Assembly: GCA_963773585.1 (NCBI GenBank)
Contig: CAVZBR010000001.1
Coordinates: 682,001 to 746,000, forward strand
DNA length: 64,000 nt
Origin: CAVXJN01 sp963773585
Lineage (GTDB): Bacteria > Pseudomonadota > Gammaproteobacteria > JASBUN01
Direction: 5' to 3'
Position numbers and translations under genes: made by a program. The notes under the pieces are model-generated. The model did no database searches. It had not been told where the DNA came from and saw nothing but the letters and a program-made list of their open reading frames with translations. Position 1 is the stretch's first letter, and each line of letters begins with the position of its first letter. Positions 17,340-25,621 of the stretch are shown here, piece by piece.

Positions 17340-18056
17340 ATGAACGAGGCACAACGACAAGCGTATCTCTCGGCAATGGATATCGAGGTATGGGAGCAGC
17401 GCTCGCCAGGCGGCCAGGTGCCGATGCAACCGCACCCGGCGCCCGCGCGCACGACAGGCGAGTGCCCGACGCCGATGCCTGCGCCTCCGGTCGGTCAGGC
17501 CGATTGGCAGACCCTGCGTAGCACGGTCAGCGCTTGTGAGGCTTGCGGTTTGCATCGTAGCCGTACCCAGACCGTGTTCGGAACGGGCGATGTGCGCGCT
17601 GACTTGATGCTGGTCGGTGAAGCGCCCGGCGCCGAAGAGGATCGCCAAGGCGAACCTTTCGTCGGTCGGGCTGGGCAATTGCTGAACGAAATGCTGCGGG
17701 CGATCGGGCTGGCGCGCGAGCAGGTTTACATCGCCAATATCCTCAAGTGCCGACCGCCCAACAACCGCGATCCGGAGTCTGCGGAAGTACAGCAATGCGG
17801 CGGCTATCTGCGCCGCCAGGTGGAACTGGTGGCGCCGAAGCTGATCCTCGCCCTGGGGAGAATCGCCGCTCAAAATCTTCTCCATACCCAGGTCAGCCTG
17901 GCGCGCCTGCGCGGTGAGCTTCACCACTTCGGAGCCGAGAACGTGCCCTTGCTGGTTACCTATCATCCCGCCTATCTGTTGCGTTCACCGCAGGACAAGG
18001 CGAAGGCTTGGCAGGACCTGTGCACCGCCCGTGGGTTGCTGGGGGGTCCGCAATGA
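17340..18056 (+). CDS. Uracil-DNA glycosylase family 4 (Fe-S type)
   Basis: A 238-residue DNA repair enzyme that removes uracil from DNA. Motif A is GEAPGAEEDRQGEPFVGRAG and motif B is YHPAYLLRSP (H209). Four cysteines (C66, C69, C137, C153) are spaced as ligands of the [4Fe-4S] cluster of this family. A proline-rich, probably disordered N-terminal stretch (about 22-52) precedes the domain. It lies just downstream of leuA and overlaps rimI by 4 bp (ATGA), implying cotranscription and translational coupling. Confidence 0.9.
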   Translation: MNEAQRQAYLSAMDIEVWEQRSPGGQVPMQPHPAPARTTGECPTPMPAPPVGQADWQTLRSTVSACEACGLHRSRTQTVFGTGDVRADLMLVGEAPGAEEDRQGEPFVGRAGQLLNEMLRAIGLAREQVYIANILKCRPPNNRDPESAEVQQCGGYLRRQVELVAPKLILALGRIAAQNLLHTQVSLARLRGELHHFGAENVPLLVTYHPAYLLRSPQDKAKAWQDLCTARGLLGGPQ

Positions 18057-18517
18057 GCGCCGTTTTCGACCGTTCGATGCCGGCCTTTCGCAGCATGTGT
18101 GAAGACGACCTCGACTCGGTGATGGAGATCGAGCATCTGGGCTACCGGCAGCCTTGGACCCGGGGGATTTTCCAAGATTGTCTGCGGGTGGGATATCTGT
18201 GCCAGGTGCTGGAGATCGAAGGCGCGATTCACGCCTATGGCGTGATGTCGAGTGGAGGCGGTGAAGCCCACGTGTTGAACCTGTGCGTGCACCGTCATTC
18301 CCAGCGGCAGGGCTTGGGGCGGATGATGTTGCGGCAACTGGTGGAGTCGGCGCGTCGCCTGCACGTCGAGGTGGTGCTGCTGGAAGTACGACCCTCGAAT
18401 ATAGCGGCCTTGACGCTCTATGAGCACGTCGGCTTTTGCGAGGTGGGCGTTCGTAAAAACTACTATCCGGCCAAAGGAGGCCGGGAGGACGCGTTGATGA
18501 TGGCGTTGCCCCTGTGA
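18053..18517 (+). CDS. rimI: Ribosomal protein S18-alanine N-acetyltransferase (RimI-like GNAT)
   Basis: A 154-residue GNAT acetyltransferase. The acetyl-CoA pyrophosphate loop is RQGLGRMMLRQL, and the C-terminal NIAALTLYEHVGFCEVGVRKNYY segment is typical of RimI, which acetylates the N-terminal Ala of ribosomal protein S18. The ATG at 18053 overlaps the stop of the glycosylase gene; the in-frame upstream start at 18008 only shadows that gene. The assignment beyond GNAT rests on the RimI-type C-terminus (YYP...EDALMMALPL). Confidence 0.85.
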   Translation: MSAVFDRSMPAFRSMCEDDLDSVMEIEHLGYRQPWTRGIFQDCLRVGYLCQVLEIEGAIHAYGVMSSGGGEAHVLNLCVHRHSQRQGLGRMMLRQLVESARRLHVEVVLLEVRPSNIAALTLYEHVGFCEVGVRKNYYPAKGGREDALMMALPL

Positions 18518-18532
18518 TCGGACGCGGCGCGA

Positions 18533-18563
18533 TTGACCCGCACGGACCTGCACTTCGTATACA
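18533..18563 (+). promoter_or_regulatory. Candidate sigma70 promoter of prfC
   Basis: TTGACC at 18533-18538 and TATACA at 18558-18563 with a 19-nt spacer; an overlapping TACAAT at 18560-18565 gives a better -10 but a longer spacer. It lies in the 82-bp gap between rimI and prfC. Plausible but not ideal. Confidence 0.4.
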
Positions 18564-18599
18564 ATAGCTGCCTCGCAGCAACCCTCTGACCGTTTTTCT

Positions 18600-20192
18600 A
18601 TGTCCGTGTTACCCAAGGAAGTACAACGCCGACGAACATTCGCGATTATTTCGCATCCCGATGCGGGAAAGACCACACTGACCGAAAAGTTGCTGCTGTT
18701 CGGTGGCGCGATACAGCTTGCCGGCACAGTGAAAGGCCGCAAGGCGGCGCGTCATGCGACGTCCGATTGGATGGAGCTGGAAAAGCAGCGCGGCATCTCA
18801 GTGACCTCCTCGGTAATGCAATTCCCCTATCGGGACCGGTTGGTGAACCTGCTCGATACCCCCGGGCACGAAGATTTCTCGGAAGATACCTACCGTACAC
18901 TCACCGCCGTGGACTCCGCGTTGATGGTCATCGACGCTGCCAAAGGCGTTGAGGAACGCACCATCAAACTGATGGAGGTCTGCCGGTTGCGAGCCACGCC
19001 GATCATCACCTTCATCAACAAACTCGACCGGGAAGGCCGCGAGCCGGTCGAGTTGCTCGACGAGGTCGAGGGCGTGCTGAAAATCCGCTGTGCTCCGGTC
19101 ACCTGGCCGATCGGCATGGGTAAGGGCTTCAAGGGTGTGTATCATCTTTACAGCGACAACGTGCATTTGTTCAGTGCGACCCATGGTGGGCGGATCAAGT
19201 CCGGTGAGGTCATAGACGGCCTTGATAATCCGCGGCTGGATGAAATTCTTGGCAGTGTGGCTGGTGAACTGCGCGAGGAAATCGAACTCGTACGCGGTGC
19301 AAGCCACGAGTTCGATCAGAATGCGTATCTCAAGGGCGAACTGAGCCCTGTGTTGTTCGGTTCCGCGATCAACAACTTCGGCGTCAAGGAACTGCTGGAT
19401 ACTTTCGTCGAGACGGCGCCGCCGCCTCGTCCGCGGGAAACCATCGATCGTACGGTGAAACCGGCCGAGGACAAGTTCACCGGCTTCGTATTCAAGATCC
19501 AGGCAAACATGGACCCCCAGCACCGCGATCGCATTGCATTCCTGCGCGTTTGTTCCGGGCGTTACAGCAAAGGCATGAAAATGCGCCATGTGCGCATCGG
19601 CCGTGATGTAAAAGTCGCCAACGCCATCACCTTCATGGCAAGTGAACGCGAACATGTGGAAGAGGCGTGGGCGGGGGACATAATCGGCTTGCACAATCAC
19701 GGCACCATACAAATTGGGGACACCTTCACCGAGGGCGAAGTATTGCAATTCACCGGGATTCCGAACTTTGCACCGGAGCTGTTCCGGCGCGTGGTTTTGC
19801 GCGATCCCCTTAGGTTGAAGGCGCTGCAGAAAGGATTGGTCGAACTTTCCGAGGAGGGCGCATCGCAGCTTTTCCGCCCTTTGCGCAACAATGATCTGAT
19901 TGTCGGGGCTGTTGGCGTTCTGCAGTTCGACGTGGTGGCGTTTCGACTCAAGAACGAATACGGAGTCGACTGTACTTTCGAAGCCGTGAATGTCGCCACT
20001 GCACGCTGGGTCAGCAGCAAGGATCCACGCAAGTTGGATCAGTTTCGAACTAAGGCGCGGGACAATCTCGCGGTGGATGGCGGCGGTAATCTCACGTATC
20101 TGGCTCCGACGCGGGTGAATTTGGATTTGGCAATGGAACGCGCTCCGGAAATCGAATTTCACGCCACCCGCGAACACGGCATGAGCTTGTAG
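18600..20192 (+). CDS. prfC: Peptide chain release factor 3
   Basis: A 530-residue translational GTPase that recycles RF1/RF2 from the ribosome after termination. GTPase motifs: G1 SHPDAGKTTL, a switch region RGISVTSSVMQFPY, G3 DTPGHEDF and G4 NKLDRE. The domain II and III sequences that separate RF3 from EF-G are present, including GRDVKVANAITFMASERE and VGVLQFDVV. Family length, no defect seen. It is not in the rpf cluster proper, although rpfC/rpfG lie about 2 kb downstream on the opposite strand. Confidence 0.96.
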   Translation: MSVLPKEVQRRRTFAIISHPDAGKTTLTEKLLLFGGAIQLAGTVKGRKAARHATSDWMELEKQRGISVTSSVMQFPYRDRLVNLLDTPGHEDFSEDTYRTLTAVDSALMVIDAAKGVEERTIKLMEVCRLRATPIITFINKLDREGREPVELLDEVEGVLKIRCAPVTWPIGMGKGFKGVYHLYSDNVHLFSATHGGRIKSGEVIDGLDNPRLDEILGSVAGELREEIELVRGASHEFDQNAYLKGELSPVLFGSAINNFGVKELLDTFVETAPPPRPRETIDRTVKPAEDKFTGFVFKIQANMDPQHRDRIAFLRVCSGRYSKGMKMRHVRIGRDVKVANAITFMASEREHVEEAWAGDIIGLHNHGTIQIGDTFTEGEVLQFTGIPNFAPELFRRVVLRDPLRLKALQKGLVELSEEGASQLFRPLRNNDLIVGAVGVLQFDVVAFRLKNEYGVDCTFEAVNVATARWVSSKDPRKLDQFRTKARDNLAVDGGGNLTYLAPTRVNLDLAMERAPEIEFHATREHGMSL

Positions 20193-20223
20193 CCATGATA
20201 CGTACAGTCCTGCCGAAGCCACG

Positions 20224-21519
20224 ATGATCGCCGCGCCGCAGGGCCGCCGTTCGCTTTGGGCCTGGGCCATGTACGACTGGGGCAACTCGGCGTTTGCGAC
20301 CGCCGTCATGGCTGCGTTCTTTCCCGTGTTCTTCAAGCAATTCTGGAGCGCCGGTGTCCCGGTCACGGAGAGTACTTTCCGACTTGGGGCGGCAAACTCG
20401 GCGGCGAGCCTGGTCATTGTGGTGTTGGCGCCCATCCTGGGCGCGATCGCTGACCGGGCCAGCGCACGCAAACGATTCCTGCTGTATTTTGCCGTGCTTG
20501 GAGTCGCCACCACGGCGGGCCTTTATTTCGTCCATAAGGGGGACTGGCAGTGGGCGGTGGTTCTGTACGCAGCAGCGGCGATCGGTTTTGCCGGCGCCAA
20601 CGTTTTTTACGATGCCCTGCTGCCTGACTTGGTGTCAGAGCAGCGCTTGGATTGGGCTTCGTCGCTGGGCTATGCGCTTGGTTACCTGGGCGGCGGACTG
20701 TTGTTCGCGGTATGTGTATGGCTCACGGTTCAGCCGCAACGCTTCGGCCTGCTTGACGCCGCCCACGGCGTGCGAGTGAGTTTTCTTCTGGTGGCCGGGT
20801 GGTGGCTGCTGTTTAGCGTGCCGCTGGCGCTCTGGGTCCGCGAACCGGCACGGCGGCCATCCGCGAAGGGGAGCGTTCGCGCCGGTTTTCATCAGCTGCG
20901 AAATACGTTTCATCACGTGCGCAAACTGCGCGTTGTGGCATTGTTTCTACTGGCCTACTGGCTTTATATCGATGGGGTCGACACGGTCGTCAGAATGGCA
21001 ATCGATTACGGGCTGTCGTTGGGATTTCAGGTGCAGGACCTGATGCTCGCTTTGTTGCTTACCCAATTCGTCGGCTTTCCGTCCGCGCTGCTGTTTGGTT
21101 ATCTCGCCGGTCGGATTGGCCCCAAGCGTGGCGTGCTGATTTGCATCGCGGCGTACGTATTGGTCATCGCCTGGGCCCATGGCATGACCAGCACCCGGGA
21201 ATTCTATCTGCTCGCGGCGATCGTTGGTTTGGTGCAGGGCGGAATCCAGGCGCTTAGCCGCTCTTTGTATACGCGCCTCATACCGCGCGACAAATCCGGA
21301 GAGTTTTTTGGCTTTTATAACATGCTCGGCAAGTTCGCCGCGGTGCTGGGCCCGGTCCTCATGGGTCTGGTGGCACTCGAAAGCGGCGATTCCCGGCTCG
21401 CACTATTGTCCACCGTGATACTATTTGCCGTTGGCGCGGTGTTGCTGCTGCGCGTGGATGTTCAGCGTGGGCGTGATATGGCCCGCGGCTTGGAGGAACC
21501 GGGTGCAACCGGGCGCTGA
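20224..21519 (+). CDS. Atg22/UMF1-type major facilitator transporter
   Basis: A 431-residue inner-membrane protein with about 12 hydrophobic helices. The N-terminus AWAMYDWGNSAFATAVMAAFFP is diagnostic of the UMF1 (Atg22-like) branch of the MFS, and GANVFYDALLPDL and GGIQALSRSLYTRLIP are also conserved there. Fungal Atg22 exports amino acids from the vacuole; bacterial substrates are unknown. It begins 31 bp after prfC and may share its transcript. Confidence 0.85.
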   Translation: MIAAPQGRRSLWAWAMYDWGNSAFATAVMAAFFPVFFKQFWSAGVPVTESTFRLGAANSAASLVIVVLAPILGAIADRASARKRFLLYFAVLGVATTAGLYFVHKGDWQWAVVLYAAAAIGFAGANVFYDALLPDLVSEQRLDWASSLGYALGYLGGGLLFAVCVWLTVQPQRFGLLDAAHGVRVSFLLVAGWWLLFSVPLALWVREPARRPSAKGSVRAGFHQLRNTFHHVRKLRVVALFLLAYWLYIDGVDTVVRMAIDYGLSLGFQVQDLMLALLLTQFVGFPSALLFGYLAGRIGPKRGVLICIAAYVLVIAWAHGMTSTREFYLLAAIVGLVQGGIQALSRSLYTRLIPRDKSGEFFGFYNMLGKFAAVLGPVLMGLVALESGDSRLALLSTVILFAVGAVLLLRVDVQRGRDMARGLEEPGATGR

Positions 21520-21573
21520 GTCGCCAAACGCACCTTTTCGGCAGTCTTTTTTCCAGCTTGGGGCTTGCTACTG

Positions 21574-21807
21574 ATGTCGGATTCGAACGAACAGCAAAAA
21601 GACCGCGGTGCACAGGTCGGGCTGCTGCATGTGGTCGCCAGCGTGATTGCGGCGATGTTCGGGGTGCGAGGTCGACACGCTCACGAACGGGATTTCACCA
21701 AAGGCCGGCCGGCCGCGTACATCATCGTCGGGTTGATCTTTACGGCGTTGTTCGTTGGCACCCTGGTGGGTGTCGTCATGCTGGTGCTGAGGTACAGCGG
21801 CGTCTGA
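21574..21807 (+). CDS. DUF2970 small membrane protein
   Basis: 77 residues: a soluble N-terminus, the segment VVASVIAAMFGVRG, a basic stretch HERDFTKGRP, then one strong membrane helix (about 50-72). This layout matches the DUF2970 family, whose function is unknown. I start at the ATG at 21574 rather than the upstream TTG at 21565; no clear ribosome site distinguishes them. Convergent with the rpfC-like gene, 13 bp apart. Confidence 0.7.
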   Translation: MSDSNEQQKDRGAQVGLLHVVASVIAAMFGVRGRHAHERDFTKGRPAAYIIVGLIFTALFVGTLVGVVMLVLRYSGV

Positions 21808-21820
21808 TATTAAGATGCCG

Positions 21821-24388
21821 TCAATTGCTGGCGTTGTTTCCCAGCTTCTTGGAATACTCGATCAGCGCAGCGCAGGCTTGGCGGAAGTCACCGCGGATGT
21901 CGATCAGCGTCTGTACGCCCAACAGCTCGAAATCCGCACGGCTCATGCGCTCCACCTGTAGGCAACTTTTGTAGAGTTTTACTGCGCCGATGCTGCCTGC
22001 ATTGCCCTTCAGGGCGTGGCTGGCATCGCGAAAGTCCGCATAGTCTTCCCGCGACAGGGACTCCTGCATCTTTTCGAGCAACCCGTTACCGTCCCGGATA
22101 AATCCCTGGATGAGCTCGTGGAAGAAATCGCTGCCGCGGCCGAGGCTTTCAACCTCCTGGAGACTCGCGAGGTTGAGAACCGGTGCGCCGTCGAAGACTT
22201 CGTTTGTTGCCGGCCGTTCCCGTTGCCGTACTGGGTCGCGATCAGTGCGAAGCTCGGATGGATCGCCGCCGCTGTGGCGCTCGAGAATGCGCTCGATGAT
22301 TTCCAGCAGTCTGGATGCTTCGATGGGTTTAGTGAGAAAGGTCTCGATGCCGGCTGATTCACACTCCAATTTTGCTTCCGTGGTGGCATTGGCAGTCAGC
22401 ATCACGAACGGCAGGCTGTTGTTGGGGTAAATGAAGCGGTACAGCTTGGCGGTTTGCACGCCGTCCATGACAGGCATATGCATATCCAGCATGACCAGGT
22501 TGTAGTCGCCGCATTCCAATGCATCCAACGCTTCTTCGCCATTGTGTACCAGATCCACTTCATGGCCGGCCCGTTCCAGAACGCGGGCAATGAATTTCTG
22601 GCTGGTCGGATTGTCTTCCGCTACCAGTATCCGCGATCTGGCCGCGGTGCGGGCCCGATCGATGCGTGGGCGCAGCGGCACGATGCGTTCACCCCCGTGC
22701 CGCTCGACGACAGGTGCCGAATGCAAGGCATTGAAAAGCAGTTTTTGGTCCACGGGGGAGGAAAGCAGGCAAGAATACCCTGCCTCGAGCAGCGAGCCAT
22801 GCTCCAAATCGTTGTCTTCCCTGGTAATGAGCACCAAAGCCGTGTCGGTACTACTGGTTACCTTGCGCAGCGCCCGGGCAAACTGTCTGGCGTCGATGTC
22901 GATCAGCAATTTGTCGACGATGATCACGTGGTAGGCGTGGCCGCGCCGCAGTTCGGATTCAGCTCGCACGAACGCGCCGCTGGCGCTGTCGTTGGTTTCG
23001 AATTGCACGCCCCATTCCCGAAGACGCCCCGTCACGACACCGATGTTCGGGCTTCGTGCATCGGAGATCAGCAGGACCCGCGTGTGCTGTAACGAAGTGG
23101 CCGAAAGACCCTCGGCAGGGCTGGGTCCGAACGGCAGTTCGAACCACACCGTGGACCGATCGGCCTCTTGGTTCTCGACACCGATCGTGCCGCCCATGAG
23201 TTTGACCAATTCGACTGCGACGACTGCCCGCAGCGCGGTGCCGTCGTAGGAGATTGTCGTCGCCTCCCGCTTGGTCCGGTCGGTCAGCCGGGCAAGGAGG
23301 CGGGCTGCCTCGCCGTTTCCATGTTGTTCGACCTCGAAACGAAGCATTGTGCCGCTGTCGTTTGCATACAAAGGTCGAACGCGCACATTCAGTTGTCCAT
23401 AGCGGGCAAAGGCCAGCGCGTTGGTGATCAGGTTGGAGAGGACTTGGCGCAGCTGTGCGGGAGCCCCCGTGAGTTGATAGGGGGTCTGCGGATCGATCTG
23501 CAGACCGAGTCTCACGCTGCGCTTGTCCGCCTGGTCCCGTAACAGGCGGACGGCGCCATTGAGTACGTTATGCAAATCGAATTCCGTGGTGCGGAGGCCG
23601 AACTTTCCCCCTGCGATGGCGGCGTAGTCGACGATGTTGTGCAGCACGGCTATGGCCGAATTTGCCGATTCGCAGATGGTGTCAGCGAACTCGCGTTGCC
23701 CTCGACTCAGGGATGACTCCCGCAGCAAATCGGATGCGCCCAACAATTGATTGAGCGGCGGGCGCAGTTCGAGCCCTGCTTCGAGCAGGAACCGGGCCTG
23801 TTCTCTGGTTGCGCGTCCGCTGCGCCTGATCACGCCGTGCAGCCGCTTGAGCATGATTGCGACATACACAGGCAGGGCGGCCAGCCCGACCCAGAAGCCG
23901 ACGGCCAGGGCCATGTGGCCGAGCCAGAAAGGCGAATTCATGACTACCAGCGGGTAACCGATCAAGCTGAGGGAAGTACTGACATATAGAAACGGTAGGC
24001 CGAAGCGAAAGCCGTTGCCGAATGCCGATACAAAGTAAAGCAGATACAGTGGCGCGCCCGCCTCGCCGCCGAGCTGCATACCCCCGGTGATGGCGACCGT
24101 GTCGAACAGGATCGTAAACATGCGCCGATGGATTGACTGCTGCGGCAGGAACATTCCGAAGGCGAGTAGAACCAGCGCACCGAGTATGGCCGCTGCGGCG
24201 GTGAGGGTGAGCGCCACGGATCGGGCATGGTCGGGGACGGAAAAAAGCAGATAGGCGCTCGCGGCACTGACCAGCAGTACGCGCAAGATGTCCTGCTCCC
24301 GCGCGCCGCCGAGCGTCGGACCAGCTTCCTCGTCCCCGGCCGGTATCGATGCTCCGTCGCGCTGGTTTTCGTCCGTGGTGCCGCGCAT
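21821..24388 (-). CDS. RpfC-like hybrid sensor with degenerate kinase core
   Basis: 855 residues. The N-terminal membrane domain has about five helices (35-180) with RpfC-type signatures (GAPLYLLYFVSAFGNGFRFG). A HisKA-like segment follows (about 196-262), then a HATPase-like domain (about 305-420), a weak first receiver (about 435-560), a full receiver (586-705, D635) and an HPt domain (about 735-850, H791 in SHALKGNAG). RpfC senses DSF fatty-acid signals and phosphorylates RpfG. Here the phospho-acceptor His is L206 (AGLELRPPLN instead of SHELRTPLN). The G1 Asp is Q355 (VEQHGNGE), and the G2 glycines are lost (GTALRA at 383-388). D635 and H791 remain. The kinase should thus be inactive. It starts 2 bp after rpfG. 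No rpfF is present. Confidence 0.85.
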   Translation of the reverse strand: MRGTTDENQRDGASIPAGDEEAGPTLGGAREQDILRVLLVSAASAYLLFSVPDHARSVALTLTAAAAILGALVLLAFGMFLPQQSIHRRMFTILFDTVAITGGMQLGGEAGAPLYLLYFVSAFGNGFRFGLPFLYVSTSLSLIGYPLVVMNSPFWLGHMALAVGFWVGLAALPVYVAIMLKRLHGVIRRSGRATREQARFLLEAGLELRPPLNQLLGASDLLRESSLSRGQREFADTICESANSAIAVLHNIVDYAAIAGGKFGLRTTEFDLHNVLNGAVRLLRDQADKRSVRLGLQIDPQTPYQLTGAPAQLRQVLSNLITNALAFARYGQLNVRVRPLYANDSGTMLRFEVEQHGNGEAARLLARLTDRTKREATTISYDGTALRAVVAVELVKLMGGTIGVENQEADRSTVWFELPFGPSPAEGLSATSLQHTRVLLISDARSPNIGVVTGRLREWGVQFETNDSASGAFVRAESELRRGHAYHVIIVDKLLIDIDARQFARALRKVTSSTDTALVLITREDNDLEHGSLLEAGYSCLLSSPVDQKLLFNALHSAPVVERHGGERIVPLRPRIDRARTAARSRILVAEDNPTSQKFIARVLERAGHEVDLVHNGEEALDALECGDYNLVMLDMHMPVMDGVQTAKLYRFIYPNNSLPFVMLTANATTEAKLECESAGIETFLTKPIEASRLLEIIERILERHSGGDPSELRTDRDPVRQRERPATNEVFDGAPVLNLASLQEVESLGRGSDFFHELIQGFIRDGNGLLEKMQESLSREDYADFRDASHALKGNAGSIGAVKLYKSCLQVERMSRADFELLGVQTLIDIRGDFRQACAALIEYSKKLGNNASN

Positions 24389-24390
24389 GA

Positions 24391-25449
24391 TTATTGAGTT
24401 TGTTGAGCTGGCTCGTCCGATAGTTCTCGATAGATATCCATAACCCGGTTCAGACGCGCCAGAAATCGGTCCACGCACGCAGGATCGAAATGGCTTCCGC
24501 GTTGCTTGCGTAGATAGGCGACTGCATCTTGTACCGGCCAGGCGTGCTTGTACGGCCGCACTGAAGTCAATGCATCGAACACGTCCGCTACGGCGACGAT
24601 GCGCGCGCACAGCGGAATCTCCTCGGCCCGCAGCCCGTAAGGGTAGCCGCTGCCGTCGAATTTTTCATGGTGGCCGACAGCGATCGTGGCGCCCATCTGT
24701 AGATATTTGGACGGGCTTTCCTTGAGAATGTCGTAACCGATCAGCGTATGCCGTTTCATGATGGCGAATTGTTCCGGCGTATGCTTGCCGGGCTTCAACA
24801 GTATTGCATCGGGGATGCCGATTTTTCCGATGTCGTGCATGGGCGCCGAAATGCCGATGGACTTACTTTCCTGCGCCGGTAGGCCCAGCTCCTCGGCGAT
24901 CAATTGCGAATAGCGGGCCATGCGCAGCACGTGGTTGCCGGTTTCCTCGTCCCGGTATTCGCCGGCTTTCGCCAGGCGAATCAAGGTCTCCCGTTCCCGG
25001 GTGCGGACCGCGTCAGTGGCCTCCGAGACCCGGCTTTCGAGCCAACGGTTGCGATCTTTGATAATGTGCTGTTGGCGGCGCATGGTGAGCAGATTGCGGC
25101 ACCTGGCGCGGCATTCCACTTGATCCACGGGTTTGGTCAGAAAGTCGGTTGCCCCAGCCTCGAGGGCCTGGTAACGGATTTCGCGATCCTCGATACAGGT
25201 AACCATGACCAGCGGTACGTCCAGGCAATGGGGAATCTGCCGGAACAGCCGGGTGAACGAAATCCCGTCAAGGTTGGGCATTTTGTAATCCGTGAGTACG
25301 AGATCTGGCGTGTTTAGTTCGATCCAGGCCAGCGCCTCGACCGGATCCGAAAACGAACGGACCTCCGCGGATTGTTCAATGGTGCCGATCAGTTTGTCCA
25401 GCAGCTTTCGACTGATAGCTTGGTCGTCGATGATCACGATACGTGTCAT
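24391..25449 (-). CDS. rpfG: RpfG-type response regulator with HD-GYP phosphodiesterase
   Basis: 352 residues. The receiver (1-125) has phospho-acceptor D54 in VLTDYKMPNLDG. A helical linker (about 125-155) leads to an HD-GYP domain (about 155-340). Its metal and active-site motifs are complete: H205-D206 in MHDIGKIGIPDAILLKPG, MKRHTLIGYDIL, and HHEKFDGSGYP with G268-Y269-P270. HD-GYP enzymes hydrolyse cyclic di-GMP; in Xanthomonas RpfG controls virulence and motility downstream of RpfC. The start at ATG 25449 has GGA eight bases upstream. It is cotranscribed with the RpfC-like gene, in the rpfG-rpfC order. Confidence 0.9.
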   Translation of the reverse strand: MTRIVIIDDQAISRKLLDKLIGTIEQSAEVRSFSDPVEALAWIELNTPDLVLTDYKMPNLDGISFTRLFRQIPHCLDVPLVMVTCIEDREIRYQALEAGATDFLTKPVDQVECRARCRNLLTMRRQQHIIKDRNRWLESRVSEATDAVRTRERETLIRLAKAGEYRDEETGNHVLRMARYSQLIAEELGLPAQESKSIGISAPMHDIGKIGIPDAILLKPGKHTPEQFAIMKRHTLIGYDILKESPSKYLQMGATIAVGHHEKFDGSGYPYGLRAEEIPLCARIVAVADVFDALTSVRPYKHAWPVQDAVAYLRKQRGSHFDPACVDRFLARLNRVMDIYRELSDEPAQQTQ

Positions 25450-25621
25450 GGCATTTCCGATCTGCTGGTGCCTGCCGACCGGCAAAGTCGGGTGAAAGGC
25501 ACTGTAAGTATTGGATATTGCTGCAACAAAGTAAACTTCGGCGGGGCGGTCCACAGATCGCCGGCGCAGTCCGCCTAACGCCAATATCGACCCGTTCGCG
25601 TGAATTCTGAAGGTTTCAGAG

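Noticed and set aside
18798..20513. A 571-codon open frame on the minus strand
   Set aside because: Antisense to prfC and the start of the MFS gene; no recognisable motif.
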